A DNA stretch of 64,000 nt from Demequina sp. NBRC 110051. GTDB taxonomy: Bacteria > Actinomycetota > Actinomycetes > Actinomycetales > Demequinaceae. Both the position numbers and the translations under genes were made by a program. The stretch covers positions 1 to 64,000 of the forward strand of contig NZ_BBRH01000006.1 in assembly GCF_002090055.1 (NCBI RefSeq), written 5' to 3'. Positions 35,856 through 45,161 of the stretch are shown in pieces (the first letter of the stretch is position 1; the number at the start of each line of letters is the position of its first letter). The notes beneath the pieces are model-generated. The model did not search any database. It was not told the DNA's origin and worked only from the letters and a program-made list of their open reading frames with translations.

Positions 35856-37249
35856 AGAAGCGTGAGGCATCGGCCGCCCAAGCGAGCGAGCGAGCGCTCA
35901 GCGCCGCGACCCACCTGCAAACCCTGGTGCGGATCCCCACCGTCTGCCCGCCGGGCGACGCGCCGCTGAGCGCCGAGGTCGCGCAGGTCTTCGCGGCCCA
36001 CCGCGCGGCGATGGAGCAGGCGTACCCGCGGGTGTTCGCCGCCGCGGAGGTTGACGAGGTGGGCCGCGCGGGCCTGCTGCTGCGCGTGCCCGGTGTCGTG
36101 GTCGACCGTCCGGTGATGCTGATGGCGCATCAGGACGTGGTGCCGGTTCCCGAGGATTGGGAGGCCGAGGGATGGGAACACCCGCCCTTCGATGGCGCCA
36201 TCGACGCGGGCTACGTGCACGGCCGCGGCACGCTCGATGACAAGGGCGCGCTCGTGGTGCTCATGGATGCGCTCGAGGGGCTCTTGGCGTCCGGGTGGAC
36301 GCCAGCGCGGGACCTCTACCTGCTGTTTGGCGCCGACGAGGAGCAGCACGGCCCCTCGGCTGTCGCGGCCGTCGCGTTGCTCGAGGAACGCGGGATCGAG
36401 CCGTGGCTGGTGCTCGACGAGGGAGGCGCGGTCGCGACCGGTGCGTTCCCCGGGATGAGCGGTCCCGCCGCCGTGATCGGAGCCTCGGAGAAGGGCATCG
36501 CGACCATCGACCTGGTGGTGGAGTCGCTGGGCGGCCACGCCTCGACCCCGCCACGCGAGTCCGCGCCCGGGATCCTCGCCGCCGCGCTCGTCAACGTGGA
36601 ATCCTCCCCGTTCCCGTCGTCGCTGCACGACCTGTCGGTGGAGATGTTCGAGGGGCTCGCGCCGTCGCTGAAGTTCCCGCTGGGGACCGCGCTGGGACGC
36701 GCGGACAAGCTCCGCGGGCCGCTCGCGAAGGTCATGCCGCGCCTGGGTCCCGAGCTGGCCGCCATGGTGCGCACCACCGCGGCGATCACCATGCTCGAGG
36801 GCAGCCCCGCGCAGAACGTGCTCGCCACCCGGGCGCGCGCGACGCTCAACTGCCGCATCGCGGTCGGGTCGTCGGTCGCGGCGACCGTCGCGCACCTGCG
36901 TGAGGCGATCGACGACGCCCGGGTGAAGCTCGAGATCGTCGAGGCTTCCGAGCCCTCGCCCGTCTCGCCCACGGCCGGCGACGAGCGGTGGGACGCGCTG
37001 GGCGCGGCCGTGGCGGCGTCCTACCCCGAGGCGGTCGTGGTGCCCTACGTCATGATGGCCGCGTCCGACGCTCGCCACGTGGCCCGCATCGCGCCGGCGG
37101 TGTACCGGTTCTCGCCGCTGCTCATGGACAAGGCGCAGCGTGAGGCCATCCACGGCCCCAACGAAAAAGTGTCGATCGAGTCGCTGGGCCGGGGAGTGGA
37201 GTTCTACCGGGCGCTGCTGACCGGCCCGGCGCTGGGGCCCGCAGCGTAG
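35852..37249 (+). CDS. M20-family metallopeptidase
   Basis: 465 residues. Metal and catalytic motifs of M20 enzymes: MLMAHQDVVPVP (H and the following D), GRGTLDDKGALVV (bridging Asp), FGADEEQHG (catalytic Glu-Glu), VLDEGG and a C-terminal HGPNEKVSIESL. The insert GGHASTPPRESAPGIL marks the dimerisation domain. It is closest in type to carboxypeptidase S / PM20D1-like enzymes that split or form N-acyl amino acids or dipeptides. Cytosolic. Translationally coupled to the MFS transporter. Confidence 0.9.
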   Translation: MKKREASAAQASERALSAATHLQTLVRIPTVCPPGDAPLSAEVAQVFAAHRAAMEQAYPRVFAAAEVDEVGRAGLLLRVPGVVVDRPVMLMAHQDVVPVPEDWEAEGWEHPPFDGAIDAGYVHGRGTLDDKGALVVLMDALEGLLASGWTPARDLYLLFGADEEQHGPSAVAAVALLEERGIEPWLVLDEGGAVATGAFPGMSGPAAVIGASEKGIATIDLVVESLGGHASTPPRESAPGILAAALVNVESSPFPSSLHDLSVEMFEGLAPSLKFPLGTALGRADKLRGPLAKVMPRLGPELAAMVRTTAAITMLEGSPAQNVLATRARATLNCRIAVGSSVAATVAHLREAIDDARVKLEIVEASEPSPVSPTAGDERWDALGAAVAASYPEAVVVPYVMMAASDARHVARIAPAVYRFSPLLMDKAQREAIHGPNEKVSIESLGRGVEFYRALLTGPALGPAA

Positions 37250-37258
37250 CTGTGTGCC

Positions 37259-38728
37259 TCAGGATCGATTGCGGCCGGAAGCGCGCAGAAGGCCGACGGT
37301 GACGGCAGCGTCCTTACGGACCTTGGGCACGGTCGCCGCCAGAATTGCCACGAGAAGTGTCGCGGCACCTAGCCCGGCCGCGATCGACAAGAGGGGTGCC
37401 GCTGACACGCGGGAGGCGAACGCTGCGGCGACTCCCGTCGGTACCGCAACGAGGCCTACCGACTGGGTCGCGGCCCTCAGAAGGGGCCAGGGGCGGATCC
37501 CCACCGCTCTCGAGGCGTTCATGGTGGCGAGGGGCCAATACACCAGCCAGCCGATCCCGTTGGCGACGGCCAAACCGGCCGCGCCCCACGGAAGCCCCGC
37601 CAGTGTGATGGCGACCTGTAGCGGAAGCGCCCATGCATTGAATCGCAGGCCGGCGGCCGCCGCTCCACCTCCCATATGGAGCCACTGCATAGTCAGCCCG
37701 AGCGCACGCGGAATGGCTCCCAAGGCGAGAATCTGAACGAACAGCACTGCACCGCTCCACTGAGGCCCGAACACGAGCGCGACGAGTGGATCTGCCGTGG
37801 CCGCAATCACCGCGAACAGGGTCGCGGTGCCGTAGCTCGTCAACTGCTGTGCCTGGAGGAAGTATCGCGAAAGTCGGTCAGGCGTGTGACGGACGCGCGC
37901 GAGTACCGGAAGCGCCACCGGCCGCATCTGTTCGATGCTGAGGGTGAGTGGCATGACGACGAGTTGCTGGGCGCGGTCAAAGAGCCCCACGTGAGATACC
38001 GGTGCGACCAGCGCGAGCACGGGTGCGACGACGTATCTGCTCAGTTGCCGCAAGGCATTGATGCCGAACATGTGAAGCCCGGACCTGAGCAGCGCACGGT
38101 CCTCGGCAGACGGCCAGCGGGGCATGCCCGGTAGCCATCGCGCCACGATCAGGCCGAGCAGGAGCTGAATGAGGGGAAAGGCCACGGCCTGCGCCACGAG
38201 CGCCGTGAATTGCTGGCCATTCCACGCGAGAACCACGGCGAGAGCGAAACTGGCCGCCGTGCTGATGGCTTCGATGGCGGCAGCGGCGGAGAACCTCAAG
38301 TCACGGGCGAGCTTCATGCTCACAAAGGCGGCTCCGGCGCCCAGGACGGGACTGATAGCGAGCCAGCGCAGGACGTCAGGCAATGCCGGAAAGGACCACA
38401 GGGCTCCTGCCCCAGGCGCGGCCAGCCACAAGAAGAGCCCTACGACAATGCCGCCCACGACGGACGCGAAGAAGAGGGTCGATTCCGACGTGCGGCTAAC
38501 CGTGGGTGCTTGGGCAATGGCTAGCGGAATCCCCAGGGTCGCCACCATGATGCCGAGCGTCTGAATCGCGGTCGCCACCGCCATGACCCCGTACACCTCC
38601 GGGCTCAGCAGCCGTGCGAGGATGGCGAGTGCGAGGAGTTTGCTCGCCACCGACACGGCTTGGCCGATCACGGTCACCAGGGCTCCACGTGCGCCGCGCG
38701 TCGCGAGGTTCGCGGACTCGTGCGCCAT
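37259..38728 (-). CDS. Oligosaccharide flippase family protein (paralogue A)
   Basis: 489 residues, about 12-14 membrane helices, MOP/Wzx-type. Typical N-terminal pattern: LATRGARGALVTVIGQAVSVASKLLALAILARLLSPEVYGVMA. It is expected to flip lipid-linked sugars across the membrane. It is clearly homologous along its length to the protein at 46045-47496 (e.g. GLFDRAQQLVVMPLTLSIEQMRPVALPVL; MQWLHMGGGAAAAGLRFNAWA). AGGGGG precedes the ATG at 38728. No glycosyltransferases are nearby, which is unusual for this family. Confidence 0.85.
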   Translation of the reverse strand: MAHESANLATRGARGALVTVIGQAVSVASKLLALAILARLLSPEVYGVMAVATAIQTLGIMVATLGIPLAIAQAPTVSRTSESTLFFASVVGGIVVGLFLWLAAPGAGALWSFPALPDVLRWLAISPVLGAGAAFVSMKLARDLRFSAAAAIEAISTAASFALAVVLAWNGQQFTALVAQAVAFPLIQLLLGLIVARWLPGMPRWPSAEDRALLRSGLHMFGINALRQLSRYVVAPVLALVAPVSHVGLFDRAQQLVVMPLTLSIEQMRPVALPVLARVRHTPDRLSRYFLQAQQLTSYGTATLFAVIAATADPLVALVFGPQWSGAVLFVQILALGAIPRALGLTMQWLHMGGGAAAAGLRFNAWALPLQVAITLAGLPWGAAGLAVANGIGWLVYWPLATMNASRAVGIRPWPLLRAATQSVGLVAVPTGVAAAFASRVSAAPLLSIAAGLGAATLLVAILAATVPKVRKDAAVTVGLLRASGRNRS

Positions 38729-38826
38729 GGGGCCCCCTCTGCTCACGCGATCATGCCAGCGGCGCCCTGATAGTACAGGCGTCGAATTCTTGAGTCTGCG
38801 GTGCCGGATCGACGGCTACGCCCGAT

Positions 38827-38839
38827 TACCCTCGTCTCC
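38827..38839 (+). promoter_or_regulatory. -10 box for leaderless methyltransferase gene
   Basis: TACCCT (38827-38832), 7 nt, ATG at 38840. No Shine-Dalgarno sequence. Confidence 0.45.
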
Positions 38840-40411
38840 ATGAGTTCGACCGTGCCCTGCCTGACCGACGAGCAGGCTGAGCGTCTGCGCGACGACCTCG
38901 CCGGCTGGACCGTTGACGCGGTCGAGGAGGTCATCGGCGAGCGGGCCGCGCGTGCGCTCAGCCGCGAGCAGATCACCCCGGCACTGATGGCCGCCCGCGA
39001 TGCTGGTACGGACCGCCACGCGCTGCTGACCAGGCTGTTTGTTCTCGGCGACGCCTTGAGTGACGTTGAGCTGGGTCGCGCACTGCCCGGCCTCGGCGCG
39101 GATGGCTCGTACCGAGCGGGCCTGGTTGACGCAGGGGAGGCCGGTGCGGCCGCTACGGGGGCCACCGCTAGAGCGGGAGCCTCGACCGCCGCCATCGAAC
39201 TCAGCCCCCACGCCTCGGCCGACGGTGACGCCCAGGTGGATTGGTGGGTGGCCTCGGACCCGCGCGAGGCGATCACGGGCCGCGCCGTCGCCGACGACCA
39301 CGTGCTGGGGGTCGGCGGGGCGTCCACCATGCTCGCGTCTGTCACCGTCCGCCAGCAGGTGGGACGCGTGCTGGACCTCGGCACCGGCTGCGGCATCCAG
39401 GCCCTGCATGCCTCGCGCCACGCGAGCACCGTGGTCGCGACCGACATCTCCCACCGCGCGCTCGCGTACGCCCGGCTCACGGAGGCTCTCAATCGCCCCG
39501 CGCTCGGCGACGCCGCCTGGGACCTGCGCCACGGCAGCCTGCTCGAGCCCGTCGACGGCGAACACTTTGACCTCATCGTGTCCAACCCGCCCTTCGTGAT
39601 CACGCCCCCCGGCGCGCCCCGCTTCGAGTACCGCGACGGTGGTCTCGAGGGCGACGCCGTGGTCGCCACGCTGATCCGCGAGGCGGGAGCGCACCTGAAC
39701 CCCGGCGGCATCGCGCAGTTCCTGGGCAACTGGGAGATCCGTGGCACATGGACCGACAGGCTCGAACAGTGGCTCGACCAGAGCCCGGTACCGCTCGACG
39801 CGTGGGTGATCCAGCGTGACGCCCTCGACGCCGCCGAGTACGCCGAGACCTGGCTGCGCGACGCCGGCATCACCCCCGAGCGCGACGCCGCGCGCTTCCG
39901 GGCCGCCTACGAGTCCTACCTGCGCGCCTTCGACGATTCCGGGGTGGAGGCGATCGGCTTCGGCGCCGTCCTGCTGCGCCGGCCCTCGAACGGAACGCCC
40001 ACGCTGCGTCGCCTCGAGGAGCACGAGGGCGCGCTGCCCAGCCCGCTGGGCCCCCACCTTGCCGCGAGCCTCGCGGCACACGACTGGCTCGCGCAGACCA
40101 GCGATGATGACCTGCTCGCCACCGCATTCACGGTCGCGCCGGACGTCACCAAGGAGACCTACGGCCGCCCGCTGCTCGCCGACCCCGAGCACATCCTGCT
40201 GCGCCAGGGAGGCGCGCTGGGGAGGTCGATTAAGGCGGATACGGCGCTGGCGGGCCTTGTGGGCGCGAGCGACGGCGAACTCACCGCGGGCCAGATCGCC
40301 CACGCCCTCGCCGCCCTTCTCGACGTGCCCGCGGCCGCCATGGTGGGCGGCCTCGCCCCGGCGTTGCGAGACCTGGTGCGCGACGGCTTCCTGCTGCGTC
40401 CCGCTGGGTGA
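38840..40411 (+). CDS. Class I SAM-dependent methyltransferase with DUF7059-type N-terminus
   Basis: 523 residues. SAM motif I is VLDLGTGCGIQAL (about residue 175) and the catalytic NPPF is in LIVSNPPFVITPPG (about residue 247), the signature of enzymes acting on an amide or exocyclic amine nitrogen, such as PrmC- and RsmC-type methyltransferases. A helical N-terminal domain of about 110 residues and a C-terminal 150-residue helical domain surround the Rossmann core, the layout of a conserved actinobacterial family of unknown substrate. Confidence 0.85.
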   Translation: MSSTVPCLTDEQAERLRDDLAGWTVDAVEEVIGERAARALSREQITPALMAARDAGTDRHALLTRLFVLGDALSDVELGRALPGLGADGSYRAGLVDAGEAGAAATGATARAGASTAAIELSPHASADGDAQVDWWVASDPREAITGRAVADDHVLGVGGASTMLASVTVRQQVGRVLDLGTGCGIQALHASRHASTVVATDISHRALAYARLTEALNRPALGDAAWDLRHGSLLEPVDGEHFDLIVSNPPFVITPPGAPRFEYRDGGLEGDAVVATLIREAGAHLNPGGIAQFLGNWEIRGTWTDRLEQWLDQSPVPLDAWVIQRDALDAAEYAETWLRDAGITPERDAARFRAAYESYLRAFDDSGVEAIGFGAVLLRRPSNGTPTLRRLEEHEGALPSPLGPHLAASLAAHDWLAQTSDDDLLATAFTVAPDVTKETYGRPLLADPEHILLRQGGALGRSIKADTALAGLVGASDGELTAGQIAHALAALLDVPAAAMVGGLAPALRDLVRDGFLLRPAG

Positions 40412-40435
40412 CCGGGCCGCGCCTGCCTGGGGAAG

Positions 40436-40499
40436 TCCTGAGCGAGACCTGAGGAACGGGCCGCGACCCTTGAAGCGCGCACGTGCGCGGCACTAGCGT
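40436..40499 (+). promoter_or_regulatory. Promoter copy 1 with CCTGAG repeats, upstream of winged-helix/hydrolase gene
   Basis: TCCTGAG (40436-40442) and ACCTGAG (40447-40453) repeat with an 11-bp period, and a -10 box TAGCGT lies at 40494-40499 in the context CTAGCGTCGA. The same context and repeat type occur at 41974-42047. The 40500-40705 stretch downstream would be a leader; it holds no convincing gene. Confidence 0.5.
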
Positions 40500-40692
40500 C
40501 GAAGCACGGCCCCGCACCAGGGTCGAGCCGGATGACAGTGTCGGCCACGCCGATGGGGCAAGCGATGTTGCAGGCGCGCACGGCGGGGTAGTGATGTTCG
40601 CGCCCGGAGCTCGCCCGCGGGTGCGCCCCCTTCCCCTATGAGGGGGCGTACCCGCATCCTGGCTCTCTCTTCCCGGTGCGGTCTCACCGCGC

Positions 40693-40705
40693 TACGCTCG
40701 CCCCC
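40693..40705 (+). promoter_or_regulatory. -10 box for leaderless winged-helix/hydrolase gene
   Basis: TACGCT (40693-40698), 7 nt, then GTG at 40706. No Shine-Dalgarno sequence precedes the GTG. Confidence 0.45.
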
Positions 40706-41989
40706 GTGCCTGGAATGCGTGGCTTTGGTGACTTCACCCTGGATAGCGCCCGTTTTCAGCTACTGCATGGCGACGAGCAGGTGCGCATCGAGCCTCGCGC
40801 CTTCGATCTCTTGCGCCTCCTCGTCGAGCACCACGACCGCGTCGTGACCAAGCAGGAATTGCTCGACAAGGTCTGGGGCACCACCTACGTCAGCGACGCC
40901 GCCCTCACCACGGCCCTGCGCACGGTCCGCCGCGCGATCGGCGACTCGGGCAGCGAGCAGCGTCTCATCCGCACCGTCCACGGCCGCGGCTATCAATTCG
41001 TCGGCACCGTCTGGACGGCCGATGCCACGCCCAGCCCCGTACCCGTCTCACCTCCCGCTCCGGCCGCCCAAGCCGGGCTCGCCCCGGCCCCCGGTAGCCC
41101 GGTGGCCACGTCGCACACGGTGGTAGGCCCGCAGGCGATTCGCTATTGCGCGGCCGCCGACGGTTCCCGCATCGCCTACGCCACCGTGGGCGAGGGTCCC
41201 GTCCTCGTGAAGGCCGCCAACTGGATCACCCATCTTGACCTCGAATGGGACAGCCCCGTGTGGGCGCACTGGAACCGCGGCATGGCGTGGGGCAGGCGCC
41301 TCGTCCGCTACGACGAGCGCGGCTGTGGCATGTCCGACTGGAACCCGCCCAGTAACACCTTCGAGGACTGGGTGGCGGACCTCGAGGCGGTCGTCGAGGC
41401 CGCGGGCGTCGACACCTTCCCGCTGCTGGGAATCTCGCAGGGCGCCGCGGTGGCGATCGCCTACGCCGCGCGGCACCCCGAGCGGGTCGAGCGACTGGTG
41501 CTGTCGGGAGGCTACGCCCGCGGGCGCGTGGTGCGCGCCGAGGACGAGGCCCAGCGTGCGGCCGCCGCCCTCGACGTGGACCTCGCGCGAGTGGGCTGGG
41601 AGCAACAGGACTCGAGCTTCATGCGCGTGTTCGCCTCGCAGTTCGTTCCAGGCGGGACACTCGAGGACTGGGACGCCTTCACCGAGTTCCAGCGCAGCAC
41701 CACCTCTGCCGCGAACGCCGTGAACTTCCTGGAGGAGTTCGCCCACATCGACGTGGTCGATGAGGCGTCGCGGGTCGCGTGCCCCACGCTCATCCTGCAC
41801 TCGCGCGACGACGTCCGGGTCCCCGTCTCCCAGGCGCGCGAGCTCGCGACGCTCATCCCCGACGCCTCTTTGGTACTGCTCGAAAGCGCCAATCATCTGC
41901 TGGGTGCCGACGAGCCCGCGTGGCAGGAGTTCCTGGGCCACCTCGACGCCTTCCTGGGCTCGGCATCGGGAGATTCTGAGGACTTCTGA
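40706..41989 (+). CDS. Winged-helix (OmpR-type) DNA-binding domain fused to alpha/beta hydrolase
   Basis: 427 residues. Residues about 5-100 are an OmpR/PhoB-type winged helix: FTLDSARFQLLHGDEQVRIEPRAFDLL, TKQELLDKVWGTTYVSDAALTT, RTVHGRGYQFVG. A Pro/Ala-rich linker of about 40 residues follows, then an alpha/beta hydrolase with nucleophile elbow GISQGAA, acid in LHSRDDVRVP and His in ESANHLLGAD. There is no receiver domain. This resembles hydrolase-coupled one-component regulators: the hydrolase part may sense or process a ligand. It is flanked by similar TCTGAG/CCTGAG repeat promoters. Start GTG 40706 or ATG 40715. Confidence 0.85.
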   Translation: MPGMRGFGDFTLDSARFQLLHGDEQVRIEPRAFDLLRLLVEHHDRVVTKQELLDKVWGTTYVSDAALTTALRTVRRAIGDSGSEQRLIRTVHGRGYQFVGTVWTADATPSPVPVSPPAPAAQAGLAPAPGSPVATSHTVVGPQAIRYCAAADGSRIAYATVGEGPVLVKAANWITHLDLEWDSPVWAHWNRGMAWGRRLVRYDERGCGMSDWNPPSNTFEDWVADLEAVVEAAGVDTFPLLGISQGAAVAIAYAARHPERVERLVLSGGYARGRVVRAEDEAQRAAAALDVDLARVGWEQQDSSFMRVFASQFVPGGTLEDWDAFTEFQRSTTSAANAVNFLEEFAHIDVVDEASRVACPTLILHSRDDVRVPVSQARELATLIPDASLVLLESANHLLGADEPAWQEFLGHLDAFLGSASGDSEDF

Positions 41990-42047
41990 GGGTCCTCATG
42001 AGGGAGTCCTGAGAGCGCTGGTTGCCGGCCGCGCGGGCCCCTAGCGT
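41974..42047 (+). promoter_or_regulatory. Promoter copy 2 with TTCTGAG repeats, upstream of BspA-like gene
   Basis: TTCTGAG at 41974-41980 and 41984-41990 (10-bp period), the palindrome CCTCATGAGG at 41994-42003, TCCTGAG at 42007-42013, and -10 TAGCGT at 42042-42047 in the context CTAGCGTCGA shared with 40490-40502. Direct repeats at helical spacing suit an OmpR-type winged-helix protein such as the one encoded just upstream. Confidence 0.55.
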
Positions 42048-42110
42048 CGAGAACGAGCACGCGAGATGGCCGCGGGCCGCACCCCGTCTGCCGACCCCAG
42101 GAGCATCTCC

Positions 42111-45104
42111 ATGCGTTCCCCCCTGTCCCATGCCCGCCGCGCGGGCGCCGCGATTGCCGCCGCCGCGGTTCTCGCCGGCGCCGCACTCGGCGGCAGCGCC
42201 GCGAGCGCCGCCGACGGCCTCGTCCCGGAAGCGTCGCCTTCCGCGACGCCGTCCGCCTCCGCCGTCCCGACGGCCGATGCCACACCGAGTCCCGTACCCG
42301 AGCCGCCGGCCGCCGAGGAGCCTACGGAGCAGGCGGTTCTCGACGAGGCAGCGCCGGTCGTCGAACTGAGCGAGGTCCCCGCTGCCAATACTGACGTGGC
42401 CGAACCCGAGGTGGTCGAGCCCGAGCCGGCCCCGACGGAGGTGGCGCCCACGGCATCGGCCGCTCCCGAGCCCGCGCCGAAGGCGGCGCCCAAGGCCGCT
42501 CGCCTGGAGGAGCCGAAGGCTGCGGCGACGCCCGCCGAGGAGGACGACGACCCGCGGTTCCTCGGCGCCGATGGCTGCCGCTACACCTTTATCCCGGCGG
42601 TCTCCCAAGCGCTCATCAGCGACATCGAGGGCTGCACCGACGTGGTCGTGCCCGCGACGATCGAGGGCCTCTCGGTGGTCACGGTCGGCATGGGTGACCC
42701 CATGAGCGACGTGTCCACGTTCACCTCGCTGACACTTCCGGACTCGGTGACGGTCGTCGGCACCAATGCCTTCACAGGCGCGACCGCGCTCACCTCGGTC
42801 GACCTGGGCAAGGGACTCAATCAGGTGGGCGCGGATGCGTTCAGGGACAGCGCCGTGACCTCGCTCGACATCCCCGCGACCGTCGGCGGGACGGGCGATC
42901 GCGCCTTTGCCTTCATGGACGACCTCACCGAGGTGGTGCTTCGCGGCAGCGTGCTCGCCTTCCAGAACCACACCTTTGAGGGCAACACCGCGTTGGGTGA
43001 TGTCACGATCCTCGACCGCAGCACGTCCGCGTCGTTCGGCTCGTCCACGTTCAACGGCGCCAGCTTCCGGCTGCGCCTGCTGTTCCACGACGGCGCCATG
43101 GGCCTCGACTGCAGCGGTGAGTCCGTGACGATCGGTGGCGAGACCTTCACCAGCGACTGCCTAAGCGACGTCACGTTCGACCTGGGGGCCCTGGGCACCG
43201 ACGTGCGGCGCGACCTTGTGGAGGGCTCCGTGATCACGGATGCGCCCGACTTCATCACTCCGCCCGGGCAGCGCCTCGCGGGCTTCTCGCCGGCCCTGCC
43301 CTACACGGTGGGGACCGCGGACGCGACGCTTGTCGCGCAGTTCGAGGCCGACATCCGCACCGCGGCGGGCGAGGACGGGTGCACGTACACCTACCAGCTG
43401 GAGGGTGCTGCGGCGCGAGTCCTCGACATCACGGGCTGCACCGACGTGGTGGTCCCGTCAAGCCTAGGTGGAGCGCCGGTAGAAATCCTGGGCGACGGCG
43501 ACGGACGCCTGAGCGTGGCTGCGACCGCGACCTCTCTGACGATTCCCAGCGCGGTGAAGATCATCGACGCGCGGGCCTTCCAGGACGCCGATGCGCTCAC
43601 GGCGGTCACCCTCGCGGGGGGCCTCACCACGATCGAGGACCGCGCCTTCGCGGATGCCGATGCGCTCACCTCGATCAACTTTCCCGTGAACCTGAGCACC
43701 ATCGCTCCGCGCGCCTTCGAGCACGCCAGCGCGCTCGCGGATGTCGATCTGGGCCTCGTCGGGTCGATCGGCACGTCCGCCTTCGCGTCGACCGCGCTCA
43801 CCACGCTCACTCTCCCGCCGACCCTGACGGCGACGGGCGAGCAGGCGTTCGCGTTCATCCCGACGCTGACCCAGGTCACGATCGAGGGCGACATGACGGC
43901 GCTCGGGAACTTCGCGTTCCTCGACGACACCCACCTGAGCAAGGTGGTGCTCCACGATCGAGCGGACAGGCTCGGGTTGGCCGACGAGCTCTTCTCTCAC
44001 GTCCCTCCCTTCGAGTTCTTCGTCCACGACGGCGCCCTCGGTCTGAGCTGCGTGGGACCACGGGCACCGTTCTCGGGTGGCGTGATCGACCCGATGTGCC
44101 TGGTAGACGTCACCTTCGACAAGGGGCCCGACACCTTCGACGAGGTGTGGCAGCACGTCGAGGAGGGCTCGGTCATCACCGAGGGTCCCGAGGTGTTCGC
44201 CCCGTTCGGCACCGTCTTTGTGGGGTACGACCCCGAGCTGCCCTTCATCGTCGGCACCAAGGACCTGGTGTTCGAGGCGCAATTTGAGCGCGCCGTGCCC
44301 GGCGACTACACGCCGAGCGAGGACGACCTCACGCCCGAGCTCCAGGGCGGGTTCACCGCTCCCTCCACTGTCCAGGCGGGAGAGATCCTCACGCTGATCC
44401 CGATCCTCGGGGAGCCGGCGCCGGAGCCTGGGGATGAAGACCCCGTGGTGCTGCCGTTGCCGCTTGAGCCCTTGGCGGCGCCGTTGGCGCTCGAGGCGCT
44501 GCCGTTGGAGACGCCCGAGCCCGCGCCGTCCGGCACGGAGGAGCCCGAGGCCGTCGATCCCAACGAGTTCGTCGACGTGATCCTGTTCTCGACGCCCGTG
44601 GAGCTCGAGATCCAGCCGGGCTCGAGCGAGGAGGCCATCTCGGTGCTGATCCCCGCAGACACCGAGCCGGGCGAGCACAAGCTCGCTGTCTATTCGGTGT
44701 TTGGCGACGTGCTCGGATGGCAGCCGCTGACCGTCACGGCCGCGCCGGACCCGGAGATCGCGCCCGAGGATCCCGAGGACGGCGCGCCCGCGCCAGGCGA
44801 CGACACGCCTGCCGGTGAGGATCTCGACGGAGGCGCCGAAGACGGAGCCGGGGACGGCTCCGACAACGCGGCTGGCGGTGACGCTGCCGACGGCGACGCC
44901 GTCGAGGTCGCCAACCCCGTGGGCGGCGTGGCCGCCGACGGTGGCGACGGTGCGGAGCGCGACGCGGAGGGTGACGGCGAGGCCAACGACGCCGACAGCC
45001 TCAGCGGCTCCGGTCCTGCCGATATCGCCCTGCCGCTCGGCGTGGCGACCGCGCTGATCGCCGTGGGTGGCATCGTCCTGATCGGGCGACGCTACCGGGC
45101 ATAA
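42111..45104 (+). CDS. BspA-like leucine-rich-repeat surface protein
   Basis: 997 residues. Signal peptide (GAAIAAAAVLAGAALGGSAASAADG), a Pro/Ala/Glu-rich spacer to about residue 145, then two blocks that each begin with DGC-Y-TY/TF...GCTDVVVP and continue with LRR_5 repeats (e.g. FTSLTLPDSVTVVGTNAFTGATAL; LTAVTLAGGLTTIEDRAFADADAL). A long acidic Pro/Asp/Gly stretch leads to a C-terminal helix LPLGVATALIAVGGIVLIGRRYRA, a membrane anchor without LPXTG. AGGAG precedes the ATG. Such proteins mediate attachment to surfaces, polymers or other cells. A repeat-bearing promoter precedes it. Confidence 0.88.
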   Translation: MRSPLSHARRAGAAIAAAAVLAGAALGGSAASAADGLVPEASPSATPSASAVPTADATPSPVPEPPAAEEPTEQAVLDEAAPVVELSEVPAANTDVAEPEVVEPEPAPTEVAPTASAAPEPAPKAAPKAARLEEPKAAATPAEEDDDPRFLGADGCRYTFIPAVSQALISDIEGCTDVVVPATIEGLSVVTVGMGDPMSDVSTFTSLTLPDSVTVVGTNAFTGATALTSVDLGKGLNQVGADAFRDSAVTSLDIPATVGGTGDRAFAFMDDLTEVVLRGSVLAFQNHTFEGNTALGDVTILDRSTSASFGSSTFNGASFRLRLLFHDGAMGLDCSGESVTIGGETFTSDCLSDVTFDLGALGTDVRRDLVEGSVITDAPDFITPPGQRLAGFSPALPYTVGTADATLVAQFEADIRTAAGEDGCTYTYQLEGAAARVLDITGCTDVVVPSSLGGAPVEILGDGDGRLSVAATATSLTIPSAVKIIDARAFQDADALTAVTLAGGLTTIEDRAFADADALTSINFPVNLSTIAPRAFEHASALADVDLGLVGSIGTSAFASTALTTLTLPPTLTATGEQAFAFIPTLTQVTIEGDMTALGNFAFLDDTHLSKVVLHDRADRLGLADELFSHVPPFEFFVHDGALGLSCVGPRAPFSGGVIDPMCLVDVTFDKGPDTFDEVWQHVEEGSVITEGPEVFAPFGTVFVGYDPELPFIVGTKDLVFEAQFERAVPGDYTPSEDDLTPELQGGFTAPSTVQAGEILTLIPILGEPAPEPGDEDPVVLPLPLEPLAAPLALEALPLETPEPAPSGTEEPEAVDPNEFVDVILFSTPVELEIQPGSSEEAISVLIPADTEPGEHKLAVYSVFGDVLGWQPLTVTAAPDPEIAPEDPEDGAPAPGDDTPAGEDLDGGAEDGAGDGSDNAAGGDAADGDAVEVANPVGGVAADGGDGAERDAEGDGEANDADSLSGSGPADIALPLGVATALIAVGGIVLIGRRYRA

Positions 45105-45110
45105 GGCAGC

Positions 45111-45149
45111 CCCGTGCGGGCGACGAGCGATCCTCGCCGTCCGCACGGG
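45111..45149. terminator. Bidirectional terminator hairpin, BspA-like gene / IMPase gene
   Basis: CCCGTGCGGGCGACGAG (45111-45127) pairs with 45133-45149 at 15 of 17 positions plus a G-U, around a 5-nt loop. It lies between convergent genes. A copy of GGCCGATGC (reverse) follows at 45151-45159. Confidence 0.65.
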
Positions 45150-45161
45150 CGCATCGGCCGT

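Noticed and set aside
40532-40591. 19-codon frame in the leader before the winged-helix/hydrolase gene
   Set aside because: No Shine-Dalgarno sequence, no recognisable leader-peptide pattern; cannot be supported as a gene.
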